Origin: Paucibacter sp. PLA-PC-4
GTDB taxonomy: Bacteria > Pseudomonadota > Gammaproteobacteria > Burkholderiales > Burkholderiaceae_C
DNA length: 64,000 nt
Direction: 5' to 3'
NCBI RefSeq assembly: GCF_026241155.1
Contig: NZ_JAPFGP010000012.1
Coordinates: 124,001-188,000 of the forward strand
The position numbers were made by a program, and so were the translations under genes. Shown in pieces: positions 45,377 to 54,293 of this stretch. Each line of letters starts with the position of its first letter. The stretch's first letter is position 1. A model generated the notes under the pieces. That model made no database searches. It had not been told where the DNA came from and was given only the letters and a program-made list of their open reading frames with translations.

Positions 45377-46698
45377 CACTGGGCTTTCAGCTGGATTGCG
45401 GGGGTGATCTGGCAGGCGCGCCAGGCCGGCAGCAGGCCGGCGGCCAGCGCGGCTGCCAGGGCCACGGCCAAGGTGGCGCTGAGCATGGCCCAGTCCAGCT
45501 GGGCCAGCTGGGCATAGGGGGTGGGGTTCAGCCGTATGGCGGCCAGGCCGGCCCAGGTCAGCGCCAGGCCCAGCAGGCCGCCGGCCAGACCCAGCACGCC
45601 GGCCTCGACCAGGAACTGCCAGAAGATCGCCCGCTTGGAGGCCCCCAGGGCGCGGCGCACACCGATCTCGCCGGAGCGGCGCAGGCATTTGGCCAACAGC
45701 AGGCCCACGGTATTGCTCAGGCAGACCAGCAGAAAACCCAGGGCCAGCCAGAGCTGCAGGCGGATGTCGCTGGGCACGACCTGGCGTTTGGCCAGCCACT
45801 GCATCACCGGCGTCAGCCGCGGATTGCTGGGTCGCTCGAAGCGGCCGACGCTGCGCTGCTGCTCGGAGTAGCGCTGCAGATAGGCCAGGTAGTCGGCGGC
45901 TGCGGTCGGGTCCTTGAGTTCGACCCAGTACTGCAGCCAGGCGCAAGGGGCGTTCAGCGCGCTGGTGTCGGGCACTTGGGCTGTTGCCCAGCAGGTGGTA
46001 TCGCCGGAGCGGCCCAAGTCCAGGTCCAGCGCGGTCTGCAGCGGCGCGAAGATCTGGGCGGCGCTCTCGTAGGCGCCCAGGGTCAGGTCAAAGTAGTGAG
46101 GCGCCGGTCGCCAGTCGGCCAGCACGCCGATGATGGTGAGGTCCTTATCGCGCAGGCGCAGGGTCCGGCCCAGCGCATCCGACTGGCCGAACAGCTGCTC
46201 GGCCAGCGCGCGGGACACCACCGCCACGCGGGCCTTGGCCTGGTCTTCGGCCGCACTCCAGCTGCGGCCGTGCAGCAGCGGCGCCTCGAACATCGCGAAG
46301 AAATCGCTGCTGGCCCAACGGGCGCTGGCCATGAAAGGTGGCAGCGCGGCCGAGGCCGGCGCCGCCGAGCCGGCCGGGTCCACCGCGATTTGGGCGCCGG
46401 TCATCATCACCTGGCGCAGCCCGCGCGCCTCTCGCAGCAGCGCCTCGGCGTCAAAACGGGTCAGCTGCAGGGTCGGGTCGCCACCGGGAGTCATTGATAG
46501 CAGACGCTCGGCATCCAGCTGCACATTGAAGAGCTGCGCGCTCTTGTGCGGGATCGGGTCGCCGGCCAGCACGCGGAAAAGCGTCAAGGTGGTCATGCTG
46601 GCGCCGACGCCCAGCGCGATCGCGATCACCATCAGCGCGCTGAGGGCCGGGCTGCGCCGCAGGCTGCGCAGGGCGAGGGTGAGGTAGTAGCTGAGCAT
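45376..46698 (-). CDS. ABC transporter permease, FtsX/MacB type (first)
   Basis: A 440-residue permease. It begins MLSYYLTLALRSLRRSPALS, with TM1 at about 18-42, a long periplasmic domain (about 45-310) and three TM helices at the C-terminus. The cytoplasmic coupling segment L-R-R-S-G-E-I-G-V-R-R-A-L-G-A-S-K-R is the FtsX-domain signature. The MacB architecture here is split: the ATPase is a separate gene. It begins 8 bases after the outer-membrane factor gene. Confidence 0.93.
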   Translation of the reverse strand: MLSYYLTLALRSLRRSPALSALMVIAIALGVGASMTTLTLFRVLAGDPIPHKSAQLFNVQLDAERLLSMTPGGDPTLQLTRFDAEALLREARGLRQVMMTGAQIAVDPAGSAAPASAALPPFMASARWASSDFFAMFEAPLLHGRSWSAAEDQAKARVAVVSRALAEQLFGQSDALGRTLRLRDKDLTIIGVLADWRPAPHYFDLTLGAYESAAQIFAPLQTALDLDLGRSGDTTCWATAQVPDTSALNAPCAWLQYWVELKDPTAAADYLAYLQRYSEQQRSVGRFERPSNPRLTPVMQWLAKRQVVPSDIRLQLWLALGFLLVCLSNTVGLLLAKCLRRSGEIGVRRALGASKRAIFWQFLVEAGVLGLAGGLLGLALTWAGLAAIRLNPTPYAQLAQLDWAMLSATLAVALAAALAAGLLPAWRACQITPAIQLKAQ

Positions 46699-46706
46699 TT
46701 TCTTTT

Positions 46707-48005
46707 CTACTCCTGCAGCAGCGCGTTGACCGCTGCCAAGTGGGTTTCGTCGATGGCGCCGGCCACCTGCTGCAGTTGCAGACGGGCCAGCACATAGTGA
46801 TGGCGGGCCTGGGAATAGGCGCCCCGGGCGGCCGCCTGGTTCTGGATCGCCAGCAGCAGATCGGTCATGCTGCGCGTACCCAGCTCCTGGCCGGTCTGGG
46901 TGGCGGCCAGGGCCCGGCCGGCGGCTTCGACCGCGCTGCGCGTGCTGTCCATCTGGGCGGCGCCCAGCTGCACCGCGTCGAACTGCGCCAGCGTCTCGCG
47001 CATCACGCGGCGGCGGCGCTGTTCCAGTGCCTCGCGGGCGCCATCGCGTTGGTAGGCGGCCAGGCGGCGCTGCGACTCGGTAGCGCCGCCTGCGAAAAGT
47101 GGCAGGCTCAGGCTCAGGCCCAGCGTGGTGTCGCTTCTGCCCGAACCGGCGCCCGAGCCGGCGCCCGCGGTCGGCGGCCAGTGGCGGCCGCTCTCCAGCG
47201 CCAGGCTCAGGGTCGGCAGATGGGCGGCGCGCGCCGCGTCCAGCGCCTGCTCGCTGGCGGACAGGGCCAGTTGCTCGGCGCGCAGCGCCGGGTTGTCGCG
47301 CAGCGCCTGCGTGACCCAGGCCTCGCGCTCGGCCGCTTCGGGCGGCAGCGCGGCCAGGTCCTGACCCAGTGGCTTGAGAGGGCCGATGGGGCTGCCGGTG
47401 ATCTCGGCCAGGGCCTCACGGGCATCGAGCAGGGCCTTGCGCGCGGCCACGGTGTTGGCGCCAGCCAGCGCGTGGTAGGTGCGGGCTTGTTCGATATCGA
47501 CCTGGGCGCCCAGGCCGGCGGCGAAGCGGGCCTGGGCCTGTTGGACCTGGCGGGCGAAGGCGTCTTCATTGGCCTGCACGGTGGCCAGCGCGTCGCTGGC
47601 GCTCAGCACGCCGAAGTAAGCCTGGGCCACCCGCACCAGCAGGGCCTGCTGTGCCGCCTGCAGCAGGGCCTGCTCGCCCTCGTCGCGGGCCTGGGCCGAG
47701 CGCAGCCGGGCCATGCGGGAGAAGTCCAGCAGCACCTGGCTGATGCGGTGCTGCAGCTCGCGCGAGCGCTGCTCGCTGCCGCCTCGCTGGTGCTCCTGGG
47801 TCCACGCCAGCGTCCATTGCGGCAGCAGCGGCGCGCGCGCCTGCCCGACCTCTTCACGGGCGCCGCCGCGCGCAGCCTCGGCGGCGGCCAGCACCGGGTC
47901 GCTGGCGCGGGCCTGGGCATAGGCCTGCAGCAGATCGTCGGCCGCCCCGGCAAGATCTGGCAGCAGCGCCAGACTCAGCATCAGTATTCGGGTCTCAGGC
48001 CGCAT
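46707..48005 (-). CDS. TolC-family outer membrane channel
   Basis: A 432-residue protein with a signal peptide (about 1-21, LPDLAGA) and two repeats of the OEP helical domain: ASDPVLAAAEAARGGAREEV near residue 35 and DNPALRAEQLALSASEQALD near 235. Coiled-coil heptads rich in Ala, Gln and Arg follow. L-S-L-S-L-P-L-F-A-G-G is the conserved beta-strand motif. It should provide the exit duct for the tripartite pump. The start overlaps the ATPase gene end by 11 bases. Confidence 0.93.
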   Translation of the reverse strand: MRPETRILMLSLALLPDLAGAADDLLQAYAQARASDPVLAAAEAARGGAREEVGQARAPLLPQWTLAWTQEHQRGGSEQRSRELQHRISQVLLDFSRMARLRSAQARDEGEQALLQAAQQALLVRVAQAYFGVLSASDALATVQANEDAFARQVQQAQARFAAGLGAQVDIEQARTYHALAGANTVAARKALLDAREALAEITGSPIGPLKPLGQDLAALPPEAAEREAWVTQALRDNPALRAEQLALSASEQALDAARAAHLPTLSLALESGRHWPPTAGAGSGAGSGRSDTTLGLSLSLPLFAGGATESQRRLAAYQRDGAREALEQRRRRVMRETLAQFDAVQLGAAQMDSTRSAVEAAGRALAATQTGQELGTRSMTDLLLAIQNQAAARGAYSQARHHYVLARLQLQQVAGAIDETHLAAVNALLQE

Positions 48006-48696
48006 GACGTTCCAAGGCCGACAGATCGCTCGTGATGTCGACCACCTGGCCGTCGATCACATGCACATTGCGCTGGGCGCGGGCGGCCAGCTGGGGGTCG
48101 TGGGTGACCATCACGATGGTGGCGCCTTCGCGGTGCAACTCCTCCAGCAGCTCCATCACGCTGCGCGCCATCTGACTGTCGAGGTTGCCGGTCGGCTCAT
48201 CCGCCAGCAGCAGGCGCGGGCCGCCGGCCAGCGCACGCGCGATCGCGACGCGTTGCTGCTGGCCGCCCGACAGCTCCGCCGGATAGTGGCGGGCTCGAGA
48301 GGCCAGGCCGACCCGCTCCAGCGAGTCACGCACCCGCTTGGTCCGCTCTGCGCTGTTGAAGCCGCGGTAGCGCAACGGCACCTCGATGTTGTCGGCCACA
48401 TTGAGGTCGCCGATCAGGTTAAAGGCCTGGAAGATGAAGCCGATCTTCTCGTTGCGCAGGCGCGAGCGCTGCGCGTCGCCGAGGCCACTGACGTCGACGC
48501 CGTCAAGCTCGTAGCGGCCGCTGCTGTGCGCTTCGAGCAAACCGGCAATGGTCAGGAACGTGGTCTTGCCCGAGCCCGAGGGGCCTGTGACGGCGACGAA
48601 CTCGCCCTGCTTGACGGTCAGATTGAAGTCGCGCAGCGCATAGGTCTCGACCATCTCGGTGCGGTAGACCTTGGCCAGGCCGGTCATCTTGAGCAT
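47995..48696 (-). CDS. ABC transporter ATP-binding protein, LolD/MacB type
   Basis: A 233-residue ATPase. Walker A is [12 protein letters not shown], the signature motif is [15 protein letters not shown], Walker B is [14 protein letters not shown], and the switch His lies in [12 protein letters not shown]. It belongs to the short, LolD/MacB-like group that pairs with FtsX permeases. It starts 12 bases after the adaptor gene and overlaps the channel gene. Confidence 0.96.
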   Translation of the reverse strand: MLKMTGLAKVYRTEMVETYALRDFNLTVKQGEFVAVTGPSGSGKTTFLTIAGLLEAHSSGRYELDGVDVSGLGDAQRSRLRNEKIGFIFQAFNLIGDLNVADNIEVPLRYRGFNSAERTKRVRDSLERVGLASRARHYPAELSGGQQQRVAIARALAGGPRLLLADEPTGNLDSQMARSVMELLEELHREGATIVMVTHDPQLAARAQRNVHVIDGQVVDITSDLSALERHAA

Positions 48697-48708
48697 TCTT
48701 GTGTCCCT

Positions 48709-49977
48709 TCAGTTGGCAATCGTTACCCGGTGCGCGCCCTGAAAGGCGTCGGCACCGGCAATCACGACCCGGTCGCCTGCCTTCAGGCCGGACAGGATCT
48801 CGATCTTGTCGAGGCTGCGCGCACCCAGGCGCACCGCCACCCTCTCGGCCACGCCCTCGCGCAGCACATAGGCATGGGTGCCGCCGGCCTCGTCGGCAAA
48901 GCTGCCGCGCGCGACGCCGAGCACCTGCTCGCGCTTGTCCAGCAGCACGCGCACTGACAGGCGCTGGTTTTGGCGCAGCTGCTCCGGCGCCTCGCCGTCA
49001 AAGCGCAGCCGCGCTGCGACCTCGCCGTTGACCACTTCGGGCGAGATGCTGCTGACCCGGCCGCTCCAGCTGCGACCGTTGCCATTGATCTCGCCGGGCA
49101 TGCCGATGGCCAGCTCGCGGGCAAAGCTCTCGCCCACCTGCATCTGCAGCTCCAGCGCCGAGAGGTCGACCACGGTCAGCAGCTGCGCGTCGCGCGCCAC
49201 CTGCGCCCGCTGCGCCACCAGCAGCTGGCCCACCTGACCGTCCACCGGCGAGCGCAGTTCCAGCTCGGCGAGCTGGCGCCGCAGGTCCTGCACCAGCAGG
49301 CTCTGGCGCTCCAGCGCTTGGCGCTTGGCCTGGACATCGAACCTCAGGCTGTCCTCGGTCAGGCCGAGGCCGGACTCCGCATGGGCCAGCGTGATGCGCG
49401 CCTTCTCCAGCGCGTCGCGCGCTTGTTCGACCTGCATGCCGGCGGTCGCGCCGGCCTCGAAGGCCTGGGTCTGGCGGGCCAGATGGTTCTGCGCCGTCTG
49501 CCGGTCGATTTTGGCGTTCTCCCAGGCGCTTTGCAGCGCGGCACGCTGCTGGCGGGCCTGGACCTCGGCGCGCAGCAGCTCGGTACGCATCGCATCGGCA
49601 TTGCTTTGCTCCTGAGCCAGGCGGGCGCTCAGCTCGGGGCTGGCGATGCGGCCGAGCAGCTGGCCGCGCTTGACGCCGTCGCCGGCACGCACCTCCAGGC
49701 TCAGGCTGCCGGCCTGAGGGGCATAGAGCGTCGGGCTGTTGGCCGCGACGACCCGGCCCTCGCCGGCCACATCGCGCACCAGCGGCCCCAGGGCCACGGT
49801 GGCCACGGTCAGGCGCGACAGGCTGACCGAGGTCTGGCCGGCGGCCAGGCGCTGCACCGAGGGCCAGACGGCCACGCCCGCAGCCAATGCCGCAGCGGGC
49901 AAGGCCAGCATCAGCAGGCGGCGTCGGCCCGGGCGGCTTGGCAGGGGGCGGTCTTGGGCGGAGGTGTCGCGGATCAT
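48709..49977 (-). CDS. Periplasmic adaptor (membrane fusion) protein of the efflux unit
   Basis: A 422-residue HlyD/MacA-type adaptor: a basic N-terminus, one membrane anchor (about 21-39), a lipoyl half (ANSPTLYAPQAGSLSLEVRA), a long coiled-coil hairpin (about 110-240) and the second lipoyl half (LRSPVDGQVGQLLVAQ), then barrel domains. First gene of the unit. ATG 49977 lies only 2 bases from the transcription start implied by the -24/-12 element at 49991-50005. It may therefore be made from a nearly leaderless message, or start at Met23 (49911). Confidence 0.92.
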   Translation of the reverse strand: MIRDTSAQDRPLPSRPGRRRLLMLALPAAALAAGVAVWPSVQRLAAGQTSVSLSRLTVATVALGPLVRDVAGEGRVVAANSPTLYAPQAGSLSLEVRAGDGVKRGQLLGRIASPELSARLAQEQSNADAMRTELLRAEVQARQQRAALQSAWENAKIDRQTAQNHLARQTQAFEAGATAGMQVEQARDALEKARITLAHAESGLGLTEDSLRFDVQAKRQALERQSLLVQDLRRQLAELELRSPVDGQVGQLLVAQRAQVARDAQLLTVVDLSALELQMQVGESFARELAIGMPGEINGNGRSWSGRVSSISPEVVNGEVAARLRFDGEAPEQLRQNQRLSVRVLLDKREQVLGVARGSFADEAGGTHAYVLREGVAERVAVRLGARSLDKIEILSGLKAGDRVVIAGADAFQGAHRVTIAN

Positions 49978-49990
49978 GCCGCTCTTGAAC

Positions 49991-50005
49991 GCAAAGCCCG
50001 TGCCT
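49991..50005 (-). promoter_or_regulatory. Sigma-54 (-24/-12) promoter of the efflux unit
   Basis: On the minus strand AGGCACGGGCTTTGC, compared with the consensus TGGCACG-N4-TTGC. The GG at -24 and GC at -12 are both present with exact spacing, and only the first base departs. It implies transcription from about 49979. The downstream unit encodes a sigma-54-type activator, which supports the call. Confidence 0.75.
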
Positions 50006-50030
50006 GCCCCCGGCGGACGGGAAAATTATT

Positions 50031-50050
50031 GAAAATCAATGACTTAATGC
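50031..50050 (-). repeat. Possible right-half copy of the minC-upstream repeat
   Basis: On the minus strand GCATTAAGTCATTGATTTTC, similar to GCTAAGTGCTTGATTT. There is no DnaA-like left half at the usual distance. It points towards the adaptor gene. May be chance. Confidence 0.3.
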
Positions 50051-50071
50051 GCGCGGTATTGGCCGGGTCAG

Positions 50072-50107
50072 TGTCCGCGGACAGCTGTCCGGACGGCCGC
50101 CGGACAG
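50072..50107. promoter_or_regulatory. Clustered palindromes, probable activator-binding (enhancer) sites
   Basis: TGTCCGCGGACA (50072-50083) is a perfect 12-bp palindrome. Directly next to it is an inverted repeat with arms CTGTCCGG (50085-50092) and CCGGACAG (50100-50107). The half-site TGTCCG is thus present four times in 36 bp. They lie at about -93 to -128 from the predicted sigma-54 start, the usual place for NtrC-type enhancers, and 22 bases before the dbpA start. Confidence 0.65.
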
Positions 50108-50129
50108 TCGGGCAGGGGATAATCCGCCG

Positions 50130-51551
50130 ATGAACGCCCCCCAAAACGACAAGCTCTCTTTTGCCCAGCTGCCGCTGAGCCCCGCAATGCAGGCCAATCT
50201 GGCCCAGCTCGGCTACACCCAGATGACCCCGATTCAGGCGGCCAGCCTGCCGCTGGCCCTGGCCGGCCAGGACGTGATCGCCCAGGCCCAGACCGGCAGC
50301 GGCAAAACCGCCGCCTTCGCGCTGTCGCTGCTGCACCGGCTGGACGCGGCCGACCTGCGCGTGCAGACCCTGGTGCTGTGCCCGACCCGCGAGCTGGCCG
50401 ACCAGGTGACGCAGGAGATCCGCCGGCTGGCGCGCGCTGCCGACAACATCAAGATTTTGACCCTGTGCGGCGGCTCGCCGATGAAGCCCCAGATGGACAG
50501 CCTGGGCTTCGGCTGCCATATCGCGGTGGGCACGCCGGGCCGGGTGATGGACCATCTGGAGCGCGGCAGCCTGAGCCTCGGCAAGCTGAACACGCTGGTG
50601 CTCGACGAGGCCGACCGCATGCTGGACATGGGCTTCATCGACGACATCAAGACCATCGCCAAACAGGCGCCCAAGAACCGCCAAACCCTGCTGTTCTCGG
50701 CCACCTATCCGGATGCCATCGTCGAGCTGAGCCGCCAGTTCATGCGCGAGCCCAAGGAGGTGAAGCTCGGCGCCACCGACGTGACCCGGGCCCCGGCTCA
50801 GATCCGCCAGCTTGCCTACGAGGTGGCCGAGAGCGAGCGTTTGCATGCGGTGTCGCTGCTGCTGAATCATTTCCGCCCGGCCAGCACGATCGCGTTCTGC
50901 AACACCAAGGCGCAGTGCCGCGATCTGGTCGATGTGCTGCAAGGCCAGGGCTTTGTCGCGATGGCCCTGCACGGCGATCTGGAGCAGCGCGACCGCGACC
51001 AGGTGTTGATCCAGTTCGCCAACAAGAGCTGCTCAGTACTGGTGGCCACCGATGTGGCGGCGCGCGGCCTGGACATCGCGCAGCTGGAGTGCGTGATCAA
51101 TGTCGATACCACGCCCGATGCCGAGGTTCATGTGCACCGCATCGGCCGCACCGGCCGGGCTGGCGCCGAGGGCCTGGCGCTGACCCTGGCCAGCCTGGAC
51201 GAGATGGGCCGCATCGGGCGCATCGAGCAGATGCTGGGCAAGGAGTCGAGCTGGCAATCGCTGGACACCTTGACGCCCACGCCTGGTCCGGTCATGCAGC
51301 CGCCGATGGAGACGCTACAGATCCTGGGCGGCCGCAAGGACAAGATCCGTCCCGGCGACATCGTCGGCGCACTGACTGGCGAGGCCGGCTATGCCTTCGA
51401 GCAGATCGGCAAGATCAATGTGACCGAGTTCCACAGCTATGTGGCGGTCGAGCGCAGCATCGCCCGCGAGGCGGTCGTGCGCCTGTCCAATGGCAAGCTC
51501 AAGGGCCGCAAGGTCAAGGTGCGGCGCATGGCGGACCTCGCGGAGCTGTGA
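50130..51551 (+). CDS. dbpA: ATP-dependent RNA helicase DbpA
   Basis: A 473-residue DEAD-box helicase. Q motif (YTQMTPIQAASLPLALAGQD), motif I AQTGSGKT (K59), DEAD box at 159-162 (VLDEADRMLDMGF), SAT (LLFSATYPD) and motif VI HRIGRTGRAG are intact. The C-terminal domain (KDKIRPGDIVGALTGEAGYA, IGKINVTEFHSYVAVE) is the DbpA RNA-binding domain that targets hairpin 92 of 23S rRNA. It functions in large-subunit assembly. Divergent from the efflux unit. Confidence 0.95.
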   Translation: MNAPQNDKLSFAQLPLSPAMQANLAQLGYTQMTPIQAASLPLALAGQDVIAQAQTGSGKTAAFALSLLHRLDAADLRVQTLVLCPTRELADQVTQEIRRLARAADNIKILTLCGGSPMKPQMDSLGFGCHIAVGTPGRVMDHLERGSLSLGKLNTLVLDEADRMLDMGFIDDIKTIAKQAPKNRQTLLFSATYPDAIVELSRQFMREPKEVKLGATDVTRAPAQIRQLAYEVAESERLHAVSLLLNHFRPASTIAFCNTKAQCRDLVDVLQGQGFVAMALHGDLEQRDRDQVLIQFANKSCSVLVATDVAARGLDIAQLECVINVDTTPDAEVHVHRIGRTGRAGAEGLALTLASLDEMGRIGRIEQMLGKESSWQSLDTLTPTPGPVMQPPMETLQILGGRKDKIRPGDIVGALTGEAGYAFEQIGKINVTEFHSYVAVERSIAREAVVRLSNGKLKGRKVKVRRMADLAEL

Positions 51552-51708
51552 GCGCCGCAGGCCTATCCCCCTGAAGGGTGGGGCAGGGTCGACCATGGGG
51601 TCGAGCCACTGACCAGCTGTTACATTCCCGCGCCGTGAGACCTGAAAAATCGCCCGGTGCCTCCAGAGCGCCGGCGTTTGTCGACGTTATCCGTAGGGAG
51701 GGTATGTG

Positions 51709-52422
51709 ATGAAGAATGACATCAAGTCGGTGCTGGCCGCGGTCGGTCTGAGCGTCGGTCTGGTCGTGAGCCCGGGCGCTGTGCTGGCGCAGAACGCCAA
51801 TCTGGCACCGGGCTTCACCCAGCTGGCCAAGGCCGCCAAGGTGGTGGTGATGCCCGTCGACGTCGAGCTGTTCTCGATGTCGGCCGGTGGAGTCAACGAG
51901 CCCCGGGCTGACTGGACGACCGCCGCCCATGGGCATATGAAAACCGCGCTGGCTGCCAAGTCGACAAAGCTCGGCTTCAGCGCCGAGCCGATGAGCGAGA
52001 CGGCCGCCGATGAGTTCGCCGAGCCGATCGCATTGCATGCGGCCGTCGCGCGCTCGATTGCGCTGCACCATTCAATGGGTGGTGGCTGGGCGCTGCCGAC
52101 CAAGGACGGCAAGCTGGACTGGAGCTTTGGCGATGCGATGAAGCAGTTGCAGGCCAAGACCGGCGCGCAGTACGGTCTCTTCGTGTGGGTGCGCGACAGC
52201 TATGCCAGCGCCGAGCGCAAGATGGCCATGGTCGGCTTGGCACTGCTTGGCGTGGGTATCAGCGGTGGTGTGCAGACCGGCTATGCCTCGCTGGTGGATC
52301 TGAACAGCGGCCAAGTGATGTGGTTCAACCGCCTGGCACGCGCCAGCGGGGACCTGCGCGAGGCGGAGTCGGCGACTGAGTCGATCGAGGCCTTGCTGGC
52401 TGGCTTCCCGAAGGTGCAATGA
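51709..52422 (+). CDS. Uncharacterised exported protein
   Basis: A 237-residue protein from ATG 51709, with GGAGGG about 6 bases upstream; the GTG one codon earlier is also possible. It has a signal peptide (about 1-25) ending A-V-L-A-Q. The mature part has V-V-V-M-P-V-D-V-E-L-F-S, a hydrophobic stretch (MVGLALLGVGISGGVQTGYA) and a C-terminal block S-L-V-D-L-N-S-G-Q-V-M-W-F-N-R. I cannot name a family with confidence. The next gene, a secreted M48 peptidase, overlaps its stop (ATGA), so the two probably act together in the envelope. Confidence 0.72.
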   Translation: MKNDIKSVLAAVGLSVGLVVSPGAVLAQNANLAPGFTQLAKAAKVVVMPVDVELFSMSAGGVNEPRADWTTAAHGHMKTALAAKSTKLGFSAEPMSETAADEFAEPIALHAAVARSIALHHSMGGGWALPTKDGKLDWSFGDAMKQLQAKTGAQYGLFVWVRDSYASAERKMAMVGLALLGVGISGGVQTGYASLVDLNSGQVMWFNRLARASGDLREAESATESIEALLAGFPKVQ

Positions 52423-53546
52423 AGCGCCGCAGACTGTTGGCGGCCCTGGGTGCCGGCTGCGCGCACTGCGCCGCGCAGGCCCAGGGGAGTACCTGGCTGG
52501 CACCTTCGCGCTTCAGCAAACCCGAGCCCGGCAGCGACGAGGGCGGGCTCTGGGCCATGATGGACCGCGAGGAGACCCGGCTGCGCCGCAGCCCCTTCGT
52601 GCTGCGCGACGCGCCGCTGCGCGACTATCTGCAGGACATGGCCTGCAAGCTCGGCGGCGAGCATTGCGCCGATGTGCGCGTCTATCCGGTGCGCACGCCC
52701 TTCTTCAACGCCAGCATGGCGCCCAACGGCATGATGCAGATCTGGAGCGGGCTGCTGCTGCGGGTCGACAACGAGGCACAGTTGGCGGCGGTGGTCGGCC
52801 ATGAGATCGGCCACTACATGCAGCGCCACACCTTGGAGCGCCTGCGCGACGTCAAGGCACGTAGCGCCTTCGGCATGTTCATGGGCATGTTCGGCGTGGT
52901 GGGCCTGGTCGGGCAGATGGCCTCGCTGGCCGGAGCCTTCGGCTTCTCGCGCGATCAGGAGCGCGAGGCCGACCGTATCGGCCTGGAGCTGATGCGCAAG
53001 GCCGGCTATGACACCCGCGAGGCCAGCAAGGTCTGGGAGCATTTGCGCGCCGAGGCCGCAGCCGCCCATGAACCTGCCAAGTCCAGCCCGATGTTTGCGA
53101 CCCATCCGCCGTCCGACGAGCGCAGCGCTACGCTCGCCCAACTGGCGATGGCCGATAGCGGCGGCTTCGTCGGCGCCGCCGAACTGAGCGGCCGCTTAGC
53201 CGGCCTGCAGCAAATGATGCTCGAAGACGAGCTGCGGCGCGGCCAGCACGGCGAGACCCTGGTGCTGCTGGATCGGCTGATTGCACGCTCGCCGCAGCGC
53301 AGCGACCTGCTGTATTTCCGTGGCGAGACGCGCCGCCAGCGCGCCACCGGCGATGACACGGACCGCGCGCTGCAGGACTTCGAGCAGGCCCTGCAACTGG
53401 GCCAGGAGCCGGCTCAGCTGCACCGCGCGCTGGGCTATCTGTACCAGGCCCGCGAGCAGCCGCAGCGAGCCCGCCAGGCCTTTGGTCGCTATGTCGAACT
53501 TGCCCCCGAGGCCGCCGATGCGGCCCTGATCAAGAGTTTTCTGTGA
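52419..53546 (+). CDS. Exported M48-family peptidase with C-terminal repeats
   Basis: A 375-residue protein with a signal peptide (about 1-22, ending CAAQAQG) and zinc site H128-E-I-G-H132 (VVGHEIGHYMQRHTLERL), third ligand E183 (DQEREADRIG). Residues about 260-375 are helical and look like TPR repeats (QDFEQALQLGQEPAQLHRAL). The domain set is that of BepA/YfgC-like periplasmic proteases for outer-membrane quality control, though shorter. It is coupled to the genes on both sides. Confidence 0.9.
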   Translation: MKRRRLLAALGAGCAHCAAQAQGSTWLAPSRFSKPEPGSDEGGLWAMMDREETRLRRSPFVLRDAPLRDYLQDMACKLGGEHCADVRVYPVRTPFFNASMAPNGMMQIWSGLLLRVDNEAQLAAVVGHEIGHYMQRHTLERLRDVKARSAFGMFMGMFGVVGLVGQMASLAGAFGFSRDQEREADRIGLELMRKAGYDTREASKVWEHLRAEAAAAHEPAKSSPMFATHPPSDERSATLAQLAMADSGGFVGAAELSGRLAGLQQMMLEDELRRGQHGETLVLLDRLIARSPQRSDLLYFRGETRRQRATGDDTDRALQDFEQALQLGQEPAQLHRALGYLYQAREQPQRARQAFGRYVELAPEAADAALIKSFL

Positions 53547-53560
53547 GGGAGTTTTCCGTG

Positions 53561-54154
53561 ATGAAGAACAAGAGTATCTCCGGCCTGCTGGTCGCGGCAA
53601 CCCTGGTGCTGCTGCTGTCGGGCTGCGCGGCTGTCAGCAAGGTGGCGACCGGCGACGCGCTGGTCGGCAACCGACTGGCGCTGAAGCTTGACACCGCCTG
53701 GAACCAGTTTGAACGGGGTTTCGGCAACGACACGCCGACCTGGACTATCGAGGGCGTGACCATCGACGCCTTGCAGTTCTATGTGGGCATCAAGGATGGC
53801 CAGGCGATTGCCAAGCTGCCCGATGAGGCCAAGAGCCAAAGACCGCTGAACTTCAAGGCATCGATGCTGCCGGCCGATGTGGTGGCGCTCTACCAGGCCA
53901 TGCTGACCCGCGATGGCTCGAGCTTCCAGCTCGACAAGCTGGAGCCGACCGAGTTCCTGGGCGGCAAGGGTTTTCGTTTCGAGTACTCGCTCAACCGCAA
54001 GGTCGACGATGTGCCGATGCGCGGCTTGGCTTACGGCGCGGTACGCAATGGCGAGCTGTTTGTCATCCATTACAGCGCGCCGCGTCTGGTGTTCTTCCCG
54101 CGCTACCAGGCGCGCGTTGAAACCCTGGCCCGCGGGGCTCAGCTCAAAGGTTGA
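53561..54154 (+). CDS. Uncharacterised lipoprotein
   Basis: A 197-residue protein from ATG 53561 (MKNKSISGLLVAATLVLLLS) with the lipobox LLSGC, lipidated Cys at about residue 22. The mature part contains T-P-T-W-T-I-E-G-V-T-I-D-A-L-Q-F-Y-V-G-I-K-D-G and F-R-F-E-Y-S-L-N-R-K. I do not recognise a named family. It begins 14 bases after the M48 peptidase stop and completes a trio of envelope proteins. Confidence 0.75.
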   Translation: MKNKSISGLLVAATLVLLLSGCAAVSKVATGDALVGNRLALKLDTAWNQFERGFGNDTPTWTIEGVTIDALQFYVGIKDGQAIAKLPDEAKSQRPLNFKASMLPADVVALYQAMLTRDGSSFQLDKLEPTEFLGGKGFRFEYSLNRKVDDVPMRGLAYGAVRNGELFVIHYSAPRLVFFPRYQARVETLARGAQLKG

Positions 54155-54293
54155 GAGGGCGCGGTGGTGTGAAATCCTGGCGCCTGGCCCCGCGCTTGCG
54201 CGGGCTGCGGCGCCGGACTGCGCACTATGCACGGGCGTTGTGGTGCACGGCGCCTAGGCTTGAGCCATTGCCCATAGCATCAGGAGTCGGCTC

